A stretch of DNA of 64,000 nucleotides from Megaustenia siamemsis (GCA_032433765.1 JAVIAB010000156.1:84613015-84677014), one strand, 5' to 3'. Counted from the first letter of the stretch, positions 1-8,854 are shown. The notes: generated by a model from the sequence alone, not told the origin. Program-made: numbers and translations.

Positions 1-449
1 TTTACTACCAATAATTCGTCACAAATGATAAGCTGACTGCTAGATTACATAATTTACTACCACTAATTCGTCACAAATGATAAGCTGCCTATTAGATTAA
101 ATAATTTACTACCAAAATTTCGTCACAAATGATAAGTTGCCTGTTAGATTAAATAATTTACTACCACTAATTCGTCACAAATGATAAGCTGACTGCTAGA
201 TTAAATAATTTACTACCACTAATTCGTCACAAATGATAAGCTGCCTGTTAGATTAAATAATTTACTACCAATAATTCGTCACAAATGATAAGCTGACTGC
301 TATATTAAATAATTTACTACCAATAATTCGTCACAAATGATAAGCTGACTGCTAGATTAAATAATTTACTACCACTAATTCGTCACAAATGATAAGCTGA
401 CTGCTAGATTAAATAATTTACTACCACTAATTCGTCACAAATGATAAGC
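1..449. repeat. 52-bp tandem repeat, running off the left edge
   Basis: Monomers begin at 1, 53, 105, 157, 209, 261, 313, 365 and 417, an exact 52-bp spacing, giving about 8.6 copies. Each starts with tttactaccactaattcgtc and continues with a motif around acaaatgataagctg. Copies differ by single substitutions only (for example ctgactgctag versus ctgcctgttag), so no indels have accumulated. The first monomer sits at base 1, so the array probably extends to the left. The last copy breaks off at about 449. It is AT-rich and stop-laden, with no sign of coding. Confidence 0.95.
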
Positions 450-969
450 ACTAGAGGTTTCCTGCTAAAAGAGGACGAGGTGTCTCGTCAGGAACGAAGG
501 GCTTGAGAATAATCTTGTTGTTTTTGTCCTGCCGAAATCATTTCCCTGTGGACAGTTTGGCTGACACGACTACAGGTGTGACGTTTCCCTGTACGTCACT
601 CTCGCTGACACTCTGAGCGTCTCCAGATTGAAGGACGGGAAATGAGGACGCTAAAAACGGTTTGAATCGTTTGAAGATCTCTTGGCTTTCTCATGGTTTG
701 TCGACATGAGCCAGGATGGGCAGATGAAACGACAATGTGTGATCAGTTAAAGTAACATCTATTATTATTTCTATTATTATTATTATCGTTATGAAGTTAT
801 TATATATTGTTCATATTTTTTTAATTTGTTAGGCATTATAGTGGAGGAATGCAAAAATAAAGGAGTTAGCCTCAATAGCAAAATAACATAAGTAAGAAAC
901 ATAGAAAAAGACATCATCGCAATGAACAATAAAGACAAGTGGAGCAATAATAAACAGATAAATGAATCT
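450..969. other. unassigned sequence with a short ATT microsatellite
   Basis: No gene could be recognised. The part from 450 to about 750 is less AT-rich than its surroundings. It is followed by an (ATT)n microsatellite at about 759-787 and then AT-rich DNA up to the start of LINE homology near 970. A minus-strand frame across about 535-650 stays open for some 35 codons but has no start, no recognisable domain and stops on both sides, so it is not called. Confidence 0.5.
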
Positions 970-1513
970 AAATATTAGAAACCTCAGATGGTAGATGTAC
1001 AACAGAGGTGAGATACAGAATGGCTCAGGCAAAAGCAGCTTTTAACAAAATGAGGAAGATACTGTGCAATCCTTTTTTGACAACAGAAACAAGAAAAAGA
1101 GTTCTTAAATGTTATTTAGAGCCAGTCTTAACATGTGGGTGTGAATCAAAGACAATAGGACAACAGACAAGAACATTACTGGAGGCTGTAGAAATGTGGT
1201 TTTATAGAAGAATGTTGAGAATACCATGGACAGCTAAGAAAAGTAATGAAAACATTCTGAAAGGGGTCAAAGCAAAAAGAGAGCTAATTTACAATATTAG
1301 GAAGAAATAATCATAATTTTTTGGCCAAGTAATGAGATAGGAACAGCTGAAATACATTGTAACAACTGGGAAAATTGAGGGACGAAGAGATAGAGGGAAG
1401 CAAAGAGAAAATATACCACACAGCTTAAGAGAATGGCTTGGCAGAAGGTCAGAAATGATTTATAAATGTGTAGAGATCGAGAGTTGTGGAGAGGCATGAC
1501 CGCCTACGCCTAG
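970..1513 (+). mobile_element. LINE-A copy 1: 3' fragment of a non-LTR retrotransposon ORF2, decayed
   Basis: This is the C-terminal end of a LINE reverse transcriptase ORF, 5'-truncated just before the TSDGRCTTE motif (codons from about 981). Further along the frame reads KAAFNKMRKIL, then RKRVLKCYLEP, then MWFYRRMLRIPWTAKKS, the pattern typical of the region after the RT palm in invertebrate LINEs. The frame is broken: stops at 1308, 1314 and near 1338 interrupt the NIRKK...FFGQVMR segment. A one-base shift near 1472 moves the last codons into another frame, where RELWRGMTAYA ends at a tag stop at 1511-1513. Copy 2 at 6321 and LINE-C at 10686 share the same motifs. The clade (RTE-like or other) cannot be fixed by eye. 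No clear TSD was found. Confidence 0.85.
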
Positions 1514-1661
1514 CAGGGATGATGGATTTTAATAACAAATAGATTTTTACTCCTAGTGACGTCATCACCATCATCCTTTTCATCATCTTCGTTAACGCTG
1601 CTATTTGCGGTGCACTGCCCATCATGGGGAGTGCCGTATGTTATCATGTCCAGTCGATCTT
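1514..1661. other. unassigned spacer between LINE-A copy 1 and the 27-bp array
   Basis: About 150 bases without a recognisable gene. The first 20 bases (gatgatggatttt) may be the 3' tail of the LINE. A TGACGTCA palindrome lies at 1557-1564. A minus-strand frame is open here, but it owes its length to the neighbouring 27-bp repeat. Confidence 0.4.
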
Positions 1662-1848
1662 GAAACAAACTGACTAGTCTACTCAAGCGAAACAAACTGA
1701 CTAGTCTACTCAAGCGAAACAAACTGACTAGTCTACTCAAGCGAAACAAACTGACTAGTCTACTCAAGCGAAACAAACTGACTAGTCTACTCAAGCGAAA
1801 CAAACTGAAAGTCTACTCAAGCGAAACAAACTGAAAGTCTACTCAAGC
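1662..1848. repeat. 27-bp tandem repeat
   Basis: Monomers starting gaaacaaactgactagtct begin at 1662, 1689, 1716, 1743 and 1770 (27 bp each). Two shortened 26-bp copies follow at 1797 and 1823, where ctagtct has become aagtct. That makes about seven copies. Because 27 is a multiple of three, the minus strand reads as a nine-residue repeat (LSRLVSLFR). This explains the open frame over 1510-1803 without any need for a gene. Confidence 0.93.
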
Positions 1849-1861
1849 GAGTAAGAAACGA

Positions 1862-2334
1862 AAGTTCTTCTTTCTTTCAGCTCCCTGTGGAGCATAGGTC
1901 TTTAACAAACACTTTCCTCACCGTTTTGTTTCTTGTCATTTTTTAAGATCGTTCCATGTCTTCCCCATCATCTTCATCTCTGCTTCTGTCTTCTCCAAGA
2001 ATTCATTGGTCTTCCTCTTTGTCTCTTCTTCTGCGTATTCCAAGAAAGGGCATGTCGTGTAACACTCTCAGTTGGCTCCCGCAGTGTGTGTTATATCCAG
2101 CGCCATCGTCTTCGTTGCATCTCTTCGTCCACTGGTATTTGACTGCTCCTTTTCCATAATCCTAAGTTATTGATTTTGTCCTGCTATTTCCCCCTTTTGT
2201 TCTGCGCAATCATTCATTAATAAAGGTCTGTATTTTCATGATTGTCATTTTTGCTGTTCTCCATGTTTCACTGTCATATAATAGGACTGACTTAATGTTT
2301 GAGTTGACAATTTTTATTTTTGTATTTGACCTCT
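1862..2334 (-). mobile_element. LINE-B copy 1: 3' fragment of a second non-LTR retrotransposon, decayed
   Basis: Read on the minus strand from about 2334, the fragment shows TKIKIVNSNIKSVLLY, SETWRTAK and IQTFINE, then a damaged stretch, RRRWRWI..HTLREPTES and finally RQRGRP. This is the C-terminal end of a LINE ORF2 with the RWRWIGHTLRKP and GKRQRGRP signature shared by LINE-B copies at 6539-6852 and 13126-13579. It contains stops (for example after FINE, and in WRWI*HTL) and a frameshift after RPMNSWRRQ, so it is dead. The element ends near 1862-1870 after the motif for LCSTG, followed by a purine-rich (gaa-rich) tail. It is 5'-truncated. No convincing TSD was found. Confidence 0.82.
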
Positions 2335-2540
2335 TTTAAACAAGAGACAGGGAACAACAGCAAATAAAACATCGTTCTGCAGTTTGTCTTGAGCTGAAAG
2401 ATATCACAGGTTACTTGTGAACCACAGCACAACGTAATCTACGTCTTTGTTTATAAGGAAGGACAAAGAGGAGTTCATCGAACCAAAGTTGGCTGTGACC
2501 ATACACAAAAGAAGAACTCTACAGCGGATGTACAATTTAG
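2335..2540. other. unassigned spacer with a short plus-strand open frame entering the next repeat
   Basis: No family is recognised. On the plus strand a frame from about 2435 to a stop near 2609 gives some 58 codons of charged, helix-like composition (pieces such as KDKEEFIEPKLAVTIHKRR and QRMYNLATEHRK). It runs into the first monomers of the 41/42-bp array. It has no upstream methionine context that can be judged. It may be a decayed exon or transposon piece, or chance. Confidence 0.3.
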
Positions 2541-3867
2541 CGACAGAGCATCGCAAACATGCAGAACTAACGGTGGAGTCAAGACAGATTATAGCAAACA
2601 TGCGGAACTAAAGGTGGTGTCAAGAGCAGATCATCACAAACTTGCGGAACTATAGGCGGAGTCAAGAGCAGATCATCACAAACTTGCGGAACTATAGGCG
2701 GAGTCAAGAGCAGATCATCACAAACATGCGGAACTATAGGCGGAGTCAAGAGCAGATCATCACAAACTTGCGGAACTATAGGCGGAGTCAAGAGCAGATC
2801 ATCACAAACTTGCGGAACTATAGGCGGAGTCAAGAGCAGATCATCACAAACTTGCGGAACTAAAGGTGGTGTCAAGACAGATCATCACAAACTTGCGGAA
2901 CTATAGGCGGAGTCAAGAGCAGATCATCACAAACATGCGGAACTAAATGTGGTGTCAAGACAGATCATAGCAAACATGCGGAACTAAAGGTGGTGGCAAG
3001 ACAGATCATAGCAAACATGTGGAACTAAAGGTGGAGTCAAGACATATCATAGCAAACATGCGGAACTAAAGGTGGAGTCAAGAGCAGATCATTGCAAACA
3101 TGCGGAACTAAAGGTGGAGTCAAGACATATCATAGCAAACATGCGGAACTAAAGATGAAGTCAAGACATATCATAGAAAACATGCGGAACTAAAGATGAA
3201 GTCAAGACTTATCATAGCAAACATGCGGAACTAAAGATGGAGTCAAGACATATCATAGAAAACATGCGGAACTAAAGGTGGAGTCAAGACATATCATAGA
3301 AAACATTGGGAACTAATGGTGGAGTCAAGACATATCATAGAAAACATTGGGATCTAAAGGTGGAGTCAAGACATATCATAGAAAACATTGGGAACTAAAG
3401 GTGGAGTCAAGACATATCATAGAAAACATTGGGAACTAAAGGTGGAGTCAAGACATATCATAGAAAACATTGGGAACTAAAGGTGGAGTCAAGACATATC
3501 ATAGAAAACATTGGGAACTAAAGGTGGAGTCAAGACATATCATAGAAAACATTGGGAACTAAAGGTGGAGTCAAGACATATCATAGAAAACATTGGGAAC
3601 TAAAGGTGGAGTCAAGACATATCATAGAAAACATTGGGAACTAAAGGTGGAGTCAAGACATATCATAGAAAACATTGGGAACTAAAGGTGGAGTCAAGAC
3701 ATATCATAGAAAACATTGGGAACTAAAGGTGGAGTCAAGACATATCATAGAATACATTGGGAACTAAAGGTGGAGTCAAGACATATCATAGAAAACATTG
3801 GGAACTAAAGGTGGAGTCAAGACATATCATAGAAAACATTGGGAACTAAAGGTGGAGTCAAGAGCAG
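2541..3867. repeat. 41/42-bp minisatellite with a period switch
   Basis: About 32 copies of a unit containing gcggaactaaaggtggagtc and aagacatatcatag. From about 2599 to 2945 the unit is mostly 42 bp (agtcaagagcagatcatcac; starts of cttgcgg at 2641 and 2683). From about 2946 it is 41 bp (tggagtc at 3361 and 3402). Copies from 3310 to 3860 are nearly identical (cattgggaac variant), while those near 2541-2640 and 2946-3300 are more diverged. The open frames at 2579-2875 (minus) and 2642-2863 (plus) are simply the 42-bp block, which is 14 codons long. Confidence 0.95.
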
Positions 3868-3926
3868 AAATAACAATAGTGCAGGAGAAGATCATATCGC
3901 CAAGATCTCAGTCAAATAATGACGCC
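3868..3926. other. spacer between two minisatellites
   Basis: Fifty-nine bases of ordinary sequence join the 41/42-bp array to the 11-bp array. Nothing recognisable is seen in it. Confidence 0.6.
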
Positions 3927-4944
3927 GTGGTAGAGCTGTGGTAGAGCTGTGGTAGAGCTGTGGTAGAGCTGTGGTAGAGATGTGGTAGAGCTGTGGTAGA
4001 GCTGTGGTAGAGATGTGGTAGAGATGTGGTAGAGATGTGGTAGAGATGTGGTAGAGATGTGGTAGAGCTGTGGTAGAGATGTGGTAGAGATGTGGTAGAG
4101 CTGTGGTAGAGATGTGGTAGAGCTGTGGTAGAGCTGTGGTAGAGATGTGGTAGAGATGTGGTAGAGATGTGGTAGAGATGTCGTAGAGATGTGGTAGAAA
4201 TGTGGTAGAGCTGTGGTAGAGCTGTGGTAGAGATGTGGTAGAGCTGTGGTAGAAATGTGGTAGAGCTGTGGTAGAGCTGTGGTAGAGATGTGGTAGAGAT
4301 GTGGTAGAGATGTGGTAGAGATGTGGTAGAGCTGTGGTAGAGCTGTGGTAGAAATGTGGTAGAGCTGTCGTAGAGCTGTGGTAGAGCTGTGGTAGAGCTG
4401 TGGTAGAGCTGTGGTAGAAATGTGGTAGAGCTGTGGTAGAGCTGTGGTAGAGCTGTCGTAGAGCTGTGGTAGAGCTGTGGTAGAGCTGTGGTAGAGATGT
4501 GGTAGAGATGTGGTAGAGCTGTGGTAGAGCTGTGGTAGAAATGTGGTAGAGCTGTGGTAGAGCTGTGGTAGAGCTGTCGTAGAGCTGTGGTAGAGCTGTG
4601 GTAGAGCTGTGGTAGAGCTGTGGTAGAGCTGTGGTAGAGCTGTGGTAGAGCTGTGGTAGAGCTGTGGTAGAAATGTGGTAGAGCTGTGGTAGAGCTGTGG
4701 TAGAGCTGTGGTAGAGCTGTGGTAGAGCTGTCGTAGAGCTGTGGTAGAGCTGTGGTAGAGCTGTGGTAGCGCTGTGGTAGAGCTGTGGTAGAGCTGTGGT
4801 AGCGCTATGGTAGAGCTGTGGTAGAGCTGTGGTAGCGCTGTGGTAGAGCTGTGGTAGAGCTGTGGTAGAGCTGTGGTAGAGCTGTGGTAGCGCTGTGGTA
4901 GCGCTGTGGTAGCGCTGTGGTAGCGCTGTGGTAACGCTGTGGTA
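3927..4944. repeat. 11-bp minisatellite, about 92 copies
   Basis: The unit is gtggtagagct (successive tagagc at 3931, 3942, 3953), kept at 11 bp for about 1 kb without visible indels. Variants are position-dependent: gagatg units dominate about 4000-4350, gaaatg and ctgtcg units are sprinkled in the middle, and gcgctg units cluster at 4765-4935. The minus strand is open for 397 codons (3912-5105) because three units make 33 bp, or 11 codons (LYHSSTTALPQ). As 11 is not a multiple of three, all three minus frames cycle through the same codons and all stay open. The long frame is therefore no evidence of a protein. Confidence 0.96.
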
Positions 4945-5090
4945 AGTGAATACAAGATGTCGGGGTCAGTCTCGAGAGCCATCTTCTGGCTCAAACAAGT
5001 GGGATCTGTTGGTTTGTTATTTTTTAAATACCTGAGAAAGAGAGACCGGACTGACTTGAAAGTTCCCCCCCCCCCTTTCCACTTTATTCC
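4945..5090. other. spacer with a run of eleven C
   Basis: About 145 bases separating the 11-bp and 23-bp arrays. It includes an uninterrupted C tract at 5065-5075. No gene is recognised; frames reading through here on either strand continue into the neighbouring repeats. Confidence 0.55.
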
Positions 5091-5695
5091 AAAAGGTGAC
5101 TCCACATTACTTTCAAAAGTGACTCCACATTACTTTCAAAAGTTATCCCACATTACTTTCAAAAGTGACCCCACATTACTTTCAAAAGTGACTCCACATT
5201 ACTTTCAAAAGTGATCCCACATTACTTTCAAAAATGATCCCACATTACTTTCAAAAGTGACCCACATTACTTTAAAAGTGGTCCCACATTACTTTCAAAA
5301 GTGACCCCACATTACTTTAAAAGTGACCCCACATTACTTTCAAAAGTGACCCCACATTACTTTCAAAAGTGAGTGACCCCATATTATTTTTAAAAGTGAC
5401 CCTACATTACTTTAAAAAGTGACCCCAAATTACTCCAAGAGGTGACCATACATTTCTTATAAAAGTGATCCAACATTACTCAAGGAAGTGACCCCACATT
5501 GCTCCAAAATGAGATCCACCACATTACTCAATGAAATGATCCTACATTAGTCCAAGAAGTAACCCCACATTACTCCATGAAGTGACCCCACATTACTCCA
5601 AAAAGTGACCCCACATTACTCCAAAAAGTGACTCCACATTACTCAAAAAAGTGAACCCACAATACTCCAAAAAATTACCCCCCATTAATCCAAAT
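5091..5695. repeat. 23-bp minisatellite
   Basis: About 26 copies of a unit reading aaaagtgaccccacattact plus ttc (tccacatt at 5101 and ctccacat one unit on at 5123-5124). The left copies carry actttcaaaag, while the right copies (from about 5550) carry actccaaaaag, so two sub-types are arranged side by side. The middle (5370-5500) is the most diverged. The array decays into flanking DNA near 5695. Confidence 0.93.
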
Positions 5696-6306
5696 AAATA
5701 TGTCCATGGCCTAAAAAAACAATGACACCATATGGGGCCACGTGGCGTGGCCAGATGTTTATTTCATTGGACGCTGAACAAAGAACAATGACACTTTCCT
5801 AGCTGCCGTCATTGTTGTCAGGTTATTGCCATTCCTTTGGTAGCCATGGGGTGACAGACAATACAGGAACTATTACTAGCGAGTATTTCAAGTTGAAGTA
5901 ACAACCAACGGAGTAGTAACTTGTCACCTTGATACAACAGAATCGAAGTGGAACGACGAAACATAAATCAAATGTCACATTCACAACCCCCACCCACACA
6001 CAACCGATAAGTTTCATGTATTAGTTTCAAGTTTTGTTTTTGACGTGACGTCTGTCAGGTTTTCGTTTCATCTTCTAATGGCGAGTGTCAGACAAGGATA
6101 TCGCCCTCGCGCAGCCTCGGGGCTTCCTTCTCTTCAGAGATGTCGATGATGAGCTCAAGCAGATCAAATAAATCAAGAAGTCGTTCAAGATGGGAGTAAT
6201 TATGACGTTTTGTCATCATTACCGTTCATAGAAAAAATGATCTATCTATTCCTTGTTTTCAAATGATAACATTTCATTCTCTGATATCACATTTTATTAG
6301 TCACCT
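5696..6306. other. unassigned single-copy-looking sequence
   Basis: About 600 bases with no recognisable gene, RNA or repeat. A minus-strand frame of 64 codons at 5823-6017 has no domain or signal I can identify and is not called. The sequence from about 6040 to 6130 is richer in GC and CpG than the rest. It ends at the TSD of the next LINE. Confidence 0.5.
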
Positions 6307-6320
6307 GATATTTCCCACAA
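6307..6320. other. left target-site duplication of LINE-A copy 2
   Basis: The 14 bases gatatttcccacaa recur exactly at 7429-7442, on the other side of the LINE. This is the expected mark of target-primed insertion and fixes both ends of the element. Confidence 0.88.
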
Positions 6321-6527
6321 ATAATTTACGATTTGTGGATGACACAGACTTACTAGCAGAGACAGAGAATGAACTACGGTAAATGATAGACTTGATGGTC
6401 AAAGAAAGCAACAAGAAATGTATCAGTTTGAATGGGAAGAAAACAGAAGTAATGATCGTATCAAAGAAACAATCATCAACATCATGCAGCAGAAAAATAA
6501 ACAGGACAAATTTGAAACAAGTGCAAA

Positions 6528-6538
6528 GCATCAAATAC
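6528..6538. other. left target-site duplication of nested LINE-B copy 2
   Basis: gcatcaaatac here matches gcgtcaaatac at 6853-6863 with one mismatch. Joining the two sides restores the LINE-A reading frame through KYL. Confidence 0.75.
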
Positions 6539-6852
6539 TTCTTTCTTCGTATACTTTTTTAGCTCCCTGTGGAGTATAGGTCTTAAACAAACACTTTTCA
6601 AGCCATTCTGTTTCTTGTCATTCATTTAAGATCATTCCATGTAATCCCCATAATCTTCATCTCTGCTTCCATCTGTCTTCTCCAAGAATATCTTAGTCTT
6701 CCTCTTTGACTTTTTCCTTGGGGGTTCCAAAAAAAGGGTCTATTAATACTCTCAGTTGGCTTCTTCAGTGTGTAACCTGTCCAGCGTTATCGTCTTCGCT
6801 GTATCCTTGTATCCACAAGTATTTGGCTGCTACATTTCCATCATTCTATATT
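6539..6852 (-). mobile_element. LINE-B copy 2, nested in LINE-A copy 2
   Basis: A 314-bp, 5'-truncated LINE-B fragment in the orientation opposite to its host element. On the minus strand it reads KKPTESIN, FFWNPQGKSQRGR, SWRRQMEAEMKIMG and then a broken WNDLK..MTRNRM, ending in LYSTGS and a short tail containing gaagaaag. Several stops are present. Alignment by eye to copies at 1862-2334 and 13126-13579 is good throughout. The 11-bp TSD (6528-6538 and 6853-6863) shows that it entered after LINE-A copy 2 had inserted. Confidence 0.87.
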
Positions 6853-6863
6853 GCGTCAAATAC
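6853..6863. other. right target-site duplication of nested LINE-B copy 2
   Basis: gcgtcaaatac, the partner of 6528-6538. LINE-A homology resumes within it. Confidence 0.75.
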
Positions 6864-7428
6864 CTGGCCACAATAATTACATCAGACGGAAGATGCACCA
6901 CAGAAGTAAAAAGCAGAATAGCTCCGGTCAAAATAGCATTTCAGAAAATGAAAAAACGTCTAATGCAACAAATCTATGTCAATAGAAGTGAAAAAAGAGA
7001 GTTTATCGGTGCTATATAGAGTCAATTGACCTATGAAAGCGAATCATGGACAGTAGACAAACAAATGAAAAAACGATTAGAGGCCACAGAGATTGCATTT
7101 CTCAGAAGAATGTTGAAAGTTCCCTGGATATCTAAAATGACCAATGAGGAAATTCTCAAGAGGCCAACACAAAAGGGAGCTCCTAAAAACATCAGAAAGA
7201 AACAATCAACATTTTTCGGGCACATCATGAGAAGAGGAAAGTTGGAATACTTGGTTACAACTGGCAAAATACAGGGAAAGAGAGATCGCGGATGACAAAG
7301 AGATAAAATATTAGATAGCTTGGTGTCATGGCATGGAAAACAGTTAACAGCAGAATTGATACAATGTACTTGAGTAGAAGACTGTGGAAGGACATTATCG
7401 CATACGCCAACCCTATGCACATGATGAT

Positions 7429-7442
7429 GATATTTCCCACAA
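7429..7442. other. right target-site duplication of LINE-A copy 2
   Basis: gatatttcccacaa, identical to 6307-6320, directly after the (atg)n tail of the LINE. Confidence 0.88.
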
Positions 7443-7833
7443 TTCCTCTAGTCATGTGATATTTACGTAATGAAAGTTATCCTTACAAATGATTCACCAT
7501 TCAAGACCCATCCCTTTTGCATTATCGAGTCAACGAAATTCTCGTCAACTCGCGAGACACGGCGAGATCTCGCAGTGTCAACAATGTCCGCGTTTGAACA
7601 AGAACATTTTAGGAACATTCTCCCTGTCTGGCACGTTCCCGGAAACAAATGGTGGTTTCTTGATGGAGGCATCAATAAATATAATGTCATCAATAACAAT
7701 TAACAAGTTCACCATACAAATATAACCAAAACGATTTTCAAGTTCAAATCGGGGATGTAAACAACAAAAATATGAACTCATGTTTCAATCAAACATAACA
7801 TTTGTGTTAACTCATGCGAACATAACAAGAAAA
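7443..7833. other. unassigned sequence with a CpG-rich palindrome cluster
   Basis: Short frames overlap on both strands (up to 78 codons), none with a recognisable domain. The segment 7530-7590 is rich in CpG and holds two palindromes: ctcgcgag at 7549-7556 and gcgagatctcgc at 7562-7573. The rest is AT-rich. No gene is called. Confidence 0.45.
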
Positions 7834-8087
7834 CAAAAAGCCCTGTCACGCCAGGTTGCGTAAAGGGAATATAGTGTTAGTAACCACAATTTGTGTATTC
7901 TAGACCTTCGACACATGTTTTTTTTAGTATTGTGGTCAGCATTTCGTCCGTGTCGCTTCACTTTCCCAGAAAATAAATCCGGTACCCATTTAAGGCTGGG
8001 TGAACCCGGAAGCCGTCGATCAGGTAGGAAGCCGACCTCTTGTCCTTAGTAGTCCAGTTCATTAACACCCTAGCTATCACGGCTCCC
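7834..8087 (-). mobile_element. SINE1 copy a (tRNA-derived), minus strand
   Basis: In reverse complement it begins gggagccgtgatagct (8087 leftwards), the same tRNA-like head as the copies at 8594 and 12831. It continues with the shared body (ggacaagaggtcgg, cacccagcc, aaatgggtaccgg, tgtcgaaggtctag) and ends ggcgtgacagggc at about 7834. The A box is damaged (tagctagggtg) and the B box is altered, so Pol III activity is unlikely. At about 254 bp it is full length for the family. No TSD could be seen. It is the most diverged of the three copies. Confidence 0.87.
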
Positions 8088-8579
8088 AAAATGTATAGTA
8101 ATCTACAAATATTTGTTAACTGAGGCCAACACGCATCTTTCAAAAAGCCTAAAAACCTCTTGAAATCTGCTTTCAAAAATCACACATAAAAAACTTCACA
8201 AACCTATTACAGTTAATAGAATTAATGTTAAAACTGAAAGTGTGATACAATCATAACAAAGGCTAGGAAGTGAATGCAATCAAAATAAACTCTTGTACGG
8301 GCAATCATTCATGAATCATTGTCCTCTCGGACAGAAGACAGCACATAGGACAGAAGAGAGCACATAGGACAGAAGAGAGCACATAGGACAGAAGTCCTAG
8401 TTCTCCACGACTGACGATGTCCTGCTAGTTCTTGTAGTTCTTGCTTGTTTCTTAGTTCACTAGTTCAGCCTTGCCTTGTAATTGTTCTGTATAGCGATTC
8501 TCTTGGTCTGCCTTGTTTTCTTTTACCAGATGGTTTCAATGTGGATGCCTGGGAAAGTCTTTCTTCGTTCATTCACAGC
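8088..8579. other. unassigned sequence
   Basis: About 490 bases between two SINE1 copies, AT-rich with no recognisable gene. It includes a short 19-bp tandem repeat, listed separately. Confidence 0.5.
8329..8394. repeat. 19-bp tandem repeat, 3.5 copies
   Basis: Units ggacagaagagagcacata start at 8329, 8348, 8367 and 8386 (the last partial). The first copy has one substitution (gacagc). The array ends in ggacagaagtcct, which is nearly its own reverse complement. Confidence 0.9.
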
Positions 8580-8593
8580 ACATGACCGATATA
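8580..8593. other. left target-site duplication of SINE1 copy b
   Basis: acatgaccgatata matches acataaccgatgta at 8855-8868 at 12 of 14 positions and lies immediately against the SINE head. Confidence 0.75.
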
Positions 8594-8854
8594 GGGAGCC
8601 GTGATAGCTCAGTGGTAAGTGTGAACTGGACTACAAAGGACAAGAGGTCGGGTCGATCCTGATAGGCGGCTTCCCTGTTCACCTAGCCTTAAATAGGTAC
8701 CGGATTTTTTCTTCCTGGGGAAGTAAAGCGGAACGGACGTAATACCGACCACAGTACCTTAAAAAACATGTGCCGAAGGTCTGTAAAAGTGATGGTCACT
8801 CACACCATATTCTCTTTACGCCACTTGGCGTGACGGGCCACTTTACTTTTAGTT
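8594..8854 (+). mobile_element. SINE1 copy b (tRNA-derived)
   Basis: The head gggagccgtgatagctcagtgg contains a good Pol III A box (tagctcagtgg, 8605-8615). The B box has lost a base (ggtcgatcc, 8651-8659, against GGTTCGATCC). The body carries aaataggtaccgg, gaagtaaagcgg, catgtgccgaaggtctgtaa and the end gccacttggcgtgacgggc, followed by a cttta-rich tail. A 14-bp TSD with two mismatches flanks it (8580-8593 and 8855-8868). Length is about 261 bp. The tRNA part is a retroposon head and not a working tRNA gene: its acceptor arms do not pair cleanly. Confidence 0.9.

Larger units (their letters stand above)
6321..7428 (+). mobile_element. LINE-A copy 2: 5'-truncated non-LTR retrotransposon with a nested LINE-B
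   Basis: The element starts inside the RT palm. Codons from 6320 read NNLRFVDDTDLLAE, where FVDD replaces the usual F/YADD catalytic box. KESNKKC, LNGKKTEVMIVSKK and QVQSIKY follow. LINE-B copy 2 interrupts it at 6539-6852. It resumes as KYLATIITSDGRCTTE (from about 6856), then SWTVDKQMKKRLEATEIAF, LRRMLKVPWIS, FFGHIMRR and TTGKIQGKRDRG. Stops lie near 6380, 7017 and 7294, and a shift near 7370 puts the last codons (RLWKDIIAYA) in another frame, so it is inactive. The 3' end is an (atg)n tail. A perfect 14-bp TSD flanks it. The FVDD change may simply be decay. Confidence 0.9.

Noticed and set aside
1510..1803. 97-codon minus-strand frame with a nine-residue repeat
   Set aside because: It is the 27-bp tandem repeat read in codons, plus flanking sequence.
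2579..2875. Open frames on both strands with 14-residue repeats
   Set aside because: Product of the 42-bp unit being 14 codons long; both strands are open at once.
3912..5105. 397-codon minus-strand open frame, the longest in the window
   Set aside because: It is almost wholly the 11-bp repeat. As 11 is not a multiple of three, all three minus frames read the same 11 codons and are open together, so openness says nothing about coding.
7463..7781. Small gene from frames of 67-78 codons on both strands
   Set aside because: Four overlapping frames on two strands and no domain; it looks like a stop-poor stretch and not a gene.
8594..8676. tRNA gene at the SINE head (also 12831-12910 and 11980-12062 minus)
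   Set aside because: A and B boxes are present, but the acceptor arms do not pair cleanly and each is followed by a common body, a tail and target-site duplications, so these are SINEs.
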